7,688 nucleotides of DNA from Syntrophomonas sp. UBA1368. GTDB lineage: Bacteria > Bacillota > Syntrophomonadia > Syntrophomonadales > Syntrophomonadaceae. The notes under the pieces were generated by a model that searched no databases, was not told the DNA's origin, and was given only the letters and a program-made list of their open reading frames with translations. Location: NCBI GenBank assembly GCA_002305965.1, contig DBRM01000051.1, positions 18,884 to 26,571 on the forward strand. Reading direction: 5' to 3'. Of this stretch, positions 4,878 to 7,688 are shown piece by piece; position 1 is the first letter of the stretch, and every line of letters begins with the position of its first letter. The translations under genes and the position numbers were made by a program.

Positions 4878-5168
4878 TTGAAGATTCAACCATTAGCAGA
4901 CCGTATCGTTGTAAAAGTCGCGGAAGCCACAGAAGAAAAGACCAAGAGCGGGCTTTATGTACCTGATACTGCCAAAGAAAAACCCATGGAAGGTGAAGTT
5001 CTGGCTGTGGGGCCGGGATCTCTCAATGACAAAGGTGAAAGAGTTCCAATGGATATTGCTGTCGGAGACAAAGTTATTTACTCCAAATACGGAGGAATGG
5101 AAGTTAAGATAGACGGAGAGGCCTACCTTATTTTATCAGAACGTGATATTCTGGCAAAATTCATTTAA
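4878..5168 (+). CDS. groES: Co-chaperonin GroES
   Basis: The 10-kDa cochaperonin forms the heptameric lid of the GroEL cage. The 96 residues are full length. QPLADRIVVK (4-13) begins the core, the mobile loop lies around 16-33 (EATEEKTKSGLYVPDTAK), and KPMEGEVLAVGPG (35-47), VGDKVIYSKYGG (62-73) and a C-terminal EAYLILSERDILAKF are typical. The start is a TTG at 4878 with AAGGGGG (4864-4870) 7 bases upstream; no ATG fits the conserved N-terminus, so TTG is well supported. It is the first gene after CIRCE and is followed 30 bases later by groEL, with which it forms a heat-shock operon. Confidence 0.97.
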   Translation: MKIQPLADRIVVKVAEATEEKTKSGLYVPDTAKEKPMEGEVLAVGPGSLNDKGERVPMDIAVGDKVIYSKYGGMEVKIDGEAYLILSERDILAKFI

Positions 5169-5198
5169 TGAAAGATTAAATAGAAGGAGGATACATAG

Positions 5199-6833
5199 AT
5201 GATATCCAAAGAAATCAAATTTGGGGAAGATGCCAGGCGCGCCCTGGAAAGAGGCGTTGATAAATTAGCCAATACAGTTAAAATCACTCTGGGACCTAAA
5301 GGGAGAAATGTTGTTTTAGACAGAAAGTTTGGCTCTCCTACTATTACCAATGATGGTGTAACCATAGCCAGAGACATTGATCTGGATGATCCATGGGAAA
5401 ACCTTGGCTGCCAGTTAGTTAAAGAAGTTGCCACCAAAACCAATGATGTGGCTGGAGACGGAACCACCACTGCTACTGTTTTGGCCCAGGCCATGATAAA
5501 AGAAGGCTTGAAGAATGTTGCTGCCGGTGCCAATCCCATGGTGATGAGAAGAGGTATTGAGAAAGCCGTTGTTGCTATTGTGGAATCGATCAAGGAACAG
5601 AGCCATCCGGTTGAATCCAAGGAAGCGATTGCTCAGGTAGCATCTATTTCTGCCAGCGACCAGGAAATCGGCAAGATCATTGCCGATGCCATGGAAAAAG
5701 TAGGCAGAGATGGCGTCATTACTGTTGAAGAGTCACAGTCACTGGGTACCCAATTGGAAGTTGTCGAAGGAATGATGTTTGACCGCGGCTATATCTCCCA
5801 CTATATGGTTACCAACACTGAAAAAATGGAAGCAGTTCTGGATGATCCGTACATCCTGATTAATGATAAAAAGATATCTTCAATATCTGAAGTGCTGCCT
5901 GTTTTGGAAAAGGTAGTACAAACCGGAAAACCGATGCTTTTAATCGCTGAAGAAATCGAAGGTGAAGCACTGGCTACTTTGGTTCTTAACAAACTCAGAG
6001 GCACTTTCACCTGTGTTGCTGTAAAAGCTCCCGCTTTTGGTGAGAGAAGAAAGGCTATGCTGGAAGATATTGCAATCCTTACAAAAGGACAGGTAGTATC
6101 AGAAGATCTGGGTATCAAAATGGAAAACGTAACTCTGGAAATGCTGGGTAAAGCCCGCCAGGTAGTTGTTAGAAAAGAAGAAACCATCATCATCGATGGC
6201 GCTGGCAGTGAAGAAGATGTAAAAGGAAGAATTGCCAATATCAAGAGACAGCTGGAAGAAACCGACTCTGAATATGACCGGGAAAAACTGCAGGAAAGAA
6301 TGGCCAAGTTATCTGGCGGTGTAGCTGTTATTCAAGTCGGAGCTGCGACTGAGACGGAATTAAAAGAGAAAAAACACCGTATGGAAGATGCTTTGGCTGC
6401 TACGAAAGCTGCTGTTGAAGAAGGCATTGTTTCCGGCGGCGGTGTTGCTTTGATCAATGTTATTAAAGCGGTGGATACAGTCGAAGCTGAAGGAGACGAA
6501 TTGACTGGTGTGAAACTGGTCAAGAAAGCCCTGGAAGAACCCCTGCGCCAGATCGCTAATAATGCTGGTGTAGAAGGCTCCGTAGTGGTAGAAAAGGTGA
6601 AGGAAGCTTCTGACGGTATTGGGTATAATGCTCTCACTGGAGTATATGAGAATATGATCGATGCTGGTATCATTGACCCTGCCAAAGTTACTCGCTCCGC
6701 AGTACAAAACGCAGCCAGCATAGCAGCTATGGTTCTAACTACCGAAGCTGTGGTAACCGAATCACCCAAAGAAGATGACTTGAAGGCCATGGCCGGCATG
6801 GGCGGCGGAGGAATGCCTCCAGGAATGATGTAA
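5199..6833 (+). CDS. groEL: Chaperonin GroEL (60 kDa)
   Basis: GroEL forms the double-ring ATP-driven folding chamber capped by GroES in the cytosol. The 544 residues match family length. Equatorial-domain nucleotide motifs are LGPKGRNVVLD (31-41), TNDGVTIARDI (50-60) with D52, and GDGTTTATVLA (86-96) with D87. The hydrolysis aspartate is D397 in RMEDALAATKAA (394-405), followed by VSGGGVAL (411-418). The tail carries the usual Gly/Met-rich end, MAGMGGGGMPPGMM. The ATG at 5199 has a strong AAGGAGG (5184-5190) 8 bases upstream. One oddity is SHY at 200-202, where most GroELs have SPY in the apical substrate and GroES-binding helix region. It is controlled by CIRCE with groES and ends before a strong terminator. 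Confidence 0.98.
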   Translation: MISKEIKFGEDARRALERGVDKLANTVKITLGPKGRNVVLDRKFGSPTITNDGVTIARDIDLDDPWENLGCQLVKEVATKTNDVAGDGTTTATVLAQAMIKEGLKNVAAGANPMVMRRGIEKAVVAIVESIKEQSHPVESKEAIAQVASISASDQEIGKIIADAMEKVGRDGVITVEESQSLGTQLEVVEGMMFDRGYISHYMVTNTEKMEAVLDDPYILINDKKISSISEVLPVLEKVVQTGKPMLLIAEEIEGEALATLVLNKLRGTFTCVAVKAPAFGERRKAMLEDIAILTKGQVVSEDLGIKMENVTLEMLGKARQVVVRKEETIIIDGAGSEEDVKGRIANIKRQLEETDSEYDREKLQERMAKLSGGVAVIQVGAATETELKEKKHRMEDALAATKAAVEEGIVSGGGVALINVIKAVDTVEAEGDELTGVKLVKKALEEPLRQIANNAGVEGSVVVEKVKEASDGIGYNALTGVYENMIDAGIIDPAKVTRSAVQNAASIAAMVLTTEAVVTESPKEDDLKAMAGMGGGGMPPGMM

Positions 6834-6852
6834 AAACAAAAAATTATTTAAG

Positions 6853-6878
6853 AAAACAGCCCTCAGGGGCTGTTTTTT
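6853..6878 (+). terminator. Intrinsic terminator of groESL
   Basis: AAAACAGCCC (6853-6862) pairs perfectly with GGGCTGTTTT (6867-6876) around a TCAG loop, followed by a T run to 6878. It starts 19 bases after the groEL stop and closes the operon. Confidence 0.93.
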
Positions 6879-6934
6879 ATTGCTCAAAAATATGGGAATT
6901 GGACACAATAAGATGCATTAAAAAAATTTTATAA

Positions 6935-6963
6935 TTGAAACGATAAAATTATGATAAAATAAT
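6935..6963 (+). promoter_or_regulatory. Promoter of the CoA-transferase gene, overlapping repeats
   Basis: TTGAAA (6935-6940) and AATAAT (6958-6963) are 17 bases apart and each match the sigma-A consensus at 5/6 positions. Transcription would begin near 6970, leaving a leader of about 75 bases. The -10 half lies in a tandem direct repeat (6942-6963) and the -35 in the spacer of a small inverted repeat (6926-6949), so a regulator could act here. Confidence 0.6.
6942..6963 (+). repeat. Tandem 11-base direct repeat over the promoter
   Basis: GATAAAATTAT (6942-6952) is followed immediately by GATAAAATAAT (6953-6963), identical at 10 of 11 bases. An 11-base period puts both copies on the same DNA face, as for a tandem regulator site, but AT-rich promoter DNA produces such repeats easily. 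Confidence 0.55.
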
Positions 6964-6981
6964 GTTTGCGATGGAAATATT

Positions 6982-7016
6982 CTGGTAAGTACTTTAAATC
7001 GACGTAACATTACCAG
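6982..7016. repeat. Inverted repeat in the CoA-transferase leader
   Basis: CTGGTAA (6982-6988) and TTACCAG (7010-7016) are perfect 7-base inverted arms 21 bases apart, between the predicted transcription start and the ribosome site. It could be a split operator or an RNA stem; there is no T run, so it is not a terminator. Confidence 0.4.
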
Positions 7017-7044
7017 CAATCACAAAATTATGGAGGTGTATGAT

Positions 7045-7688
7045 TTGCAGTCTAAGTTTTCCTACAATGAAGAAGCAGTTGAAAACCTTCGAATCAGCGA
7101 TACAAGTGTTCTGGATCGCTTGATCGACCACGAATCTTTCCGGGAAAACAATCTAAAGAAAAAACGGACCAAAATCGACAAACGGATGACCCTCTCCGAA
7201 GCAGTTGCCACATTTGTGAACGATGGAGATATAGTGGCAGACTCAGGATTTTCCTATGTTCGGAGTCCATTGATGGCGCACTTTGAGATTTGCCGCCAAC
7301 AAAAGAAACAATTACAGTATATCGGTTCTCCCAACACCCTGCAGTCTTTTACTGTTTTTGCCGGTTGCTGCAATTACACCCACAACTCTTATGTGGGGGC
7401 TGAAATGCGCGGTACCGACCGTATGTTCTCCGCCTCGGTAAAACAGGGCCGAACCAAGATTATATCAGAATGGGGCCATGGCTCCATGGGAATTGGATTT
7501 AAGGCAGCCCAGTACGGCATGCCTTACGCAGCTTCCAAACAGCTGCTTGGTTCAGATATGTTGAAATATAATCCTTACGTAAAAGAAACCATTGACCCGT
7601 GGAGCGGTAAACCGGCGGTGCTGATTCCCGCACTTCACCCGGACGTGGTTTTCATTCATTGCCAGCAGGCGGACAAGTATGGCAATGG
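7045..7688 (+). CDS. CoA-transferase subunit A, glutaconate type (5' part)
   Basis: The 214 complete codons seen encode the N-terminal part of a family I CoA-transferase alpha subunit, resembling glutaconate CoA-transferase subunit A. Such enzymes move CoA between carboxylic acids in fermentation or acid degradation, with a beta subunit normally encoded next. Supporting stretches are MTLSEAVATFVNDGD (48-62), DSGFSYVRSPLMA (66-78), YIGSPNTLQSFTVFAGCCN (92-110), MPYAASKQLLGSD (159-171), and DPWSGKPAVLIPALHPDVVF (183-202) followed by a QADKYGNG ending. The start chosen is TTG 7045 with GGAGG (7032-7036) 8 bases upstream. An in-frame ATG at 7030 overlaps that ribosome site and has none of its own. 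About 47 residues precede the usual beginning of the family domain, an unusual basic and acidic extension. The gene is cut by the window edge, so the substrate and the catalytic beta subunit cannot be judged. Confidence 0.85.
   Translation, partial: MQSKFSYNEEAVENLRISDTSVLDRLIDHESFRENNLKKKRTKIDKRMTLSEAVATFVNDGDIVADSGFSYVRSPLMAHFEICRQQKKQLQYIGSPNTLQSFTVFAGCCNYTHNSYVGAEMRGTDRMFSASVKQGRTKIISEWGHGSMGIGFKAAQYGMPYAASKQLLGSDMLKYNPYVKETIDPWSGKPAVLIPALHPDVVFIHCQQADKYGN

Noticed and set aside
5801..6307. Long open frames opposite groEL, and similar ones opposite moaA, nfeD and the SPFH gene
   Set aside because: They are antisense shadows of strongly recognised genes, serine/leucine-rich or otherwise unlike proteins, without ribosome sites.
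6898..6909. ATTG-GACA-CAAT mini-palindrome after the groESL terminator
   Set aside because: Arms of only 4 bases in AT-rich DNA are expected by chance.
7040..7113. ATG 7040 as start of a separate frame near the CoA-transferase start
   Set aside because: It gives only a short peptide in another frame. The TTG frame matches the CoA-transferase family over more than 150 residues.

Overview
The window reads as a chromosomal segment of a Gram-positive anaerobe, most likely a clostridial-type Firmicute (Peptococcaceae-like; inferred from gene content, not proven). Pointers are strong GGAGG-type ribosome sites, TTG starts, a perfect CIRCE/HrcA operator ahead of groESL, a Moco-class riboswitch with a Gram-positive-style transcription attenuator, and a glutaconate-type CoA-transferase subunit. 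No mobile element, CRISPR array, rRNA or tRNA was seen.

Layout. (1) Bases 1-700: the tail of an unidentified upstream frame overlaps a 5-formyltetrahydrofolate cyclo-ligase gene, which ends at a bidirectional terminator. (2) Bases 708-2096, minus strand: an nfeD-like gene followed 21 bases later by a stomatin/SPFH gene, a common membrane-protein pair. (3) Bases 2097-2414: a divergent regulatory region with a minus-strand promoter for nfeD, a plus-strand promoter, a Moco/Tuco riboswitch aptamer, a possible antiterminator and an intrinsic terminator. (4) Bases 2415-4678: a 57-residue four-cysteine small protein, moaA, moaC and a mog/moaB-type gene. These supply the first steps (GTP to cyclic pyranopterin monophosphate) and the adenylylation step of molybdopterin or tungstopterin synthesis. 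moaD, moaE and moeA are not here. (5) Bases 4679-6878: CIRCE, groES, groEL and a clear terminator. (6) Bases 6879-7688: a promoter with repeats and the 5' part of a CoA-transferase subunit A gene that runs off the window.

How it fits together. Cofactor made by the moa/mog products would bind the leader RNA, stabilise P1 and allow the terminator, shutting the operon down. The aptamer lacks the P3 arm of molybdenum-type representatives, which points to tungsten cofactor. The most striking detail is that the riboswitch terminator hairpin is almost a CIRCE element: TTAGCACTC, 8 bases, GAGTGCTTA. The genuine CIRCE 2.4 kb downstream is TTAGCACTC, 9 bases, GAGTGCTAA. This suggests, without proving it, a link between HrcA heat-shock control and pterin-cofactor genes. 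The small protein that opens the operon is the best candidate for an undescribed component.
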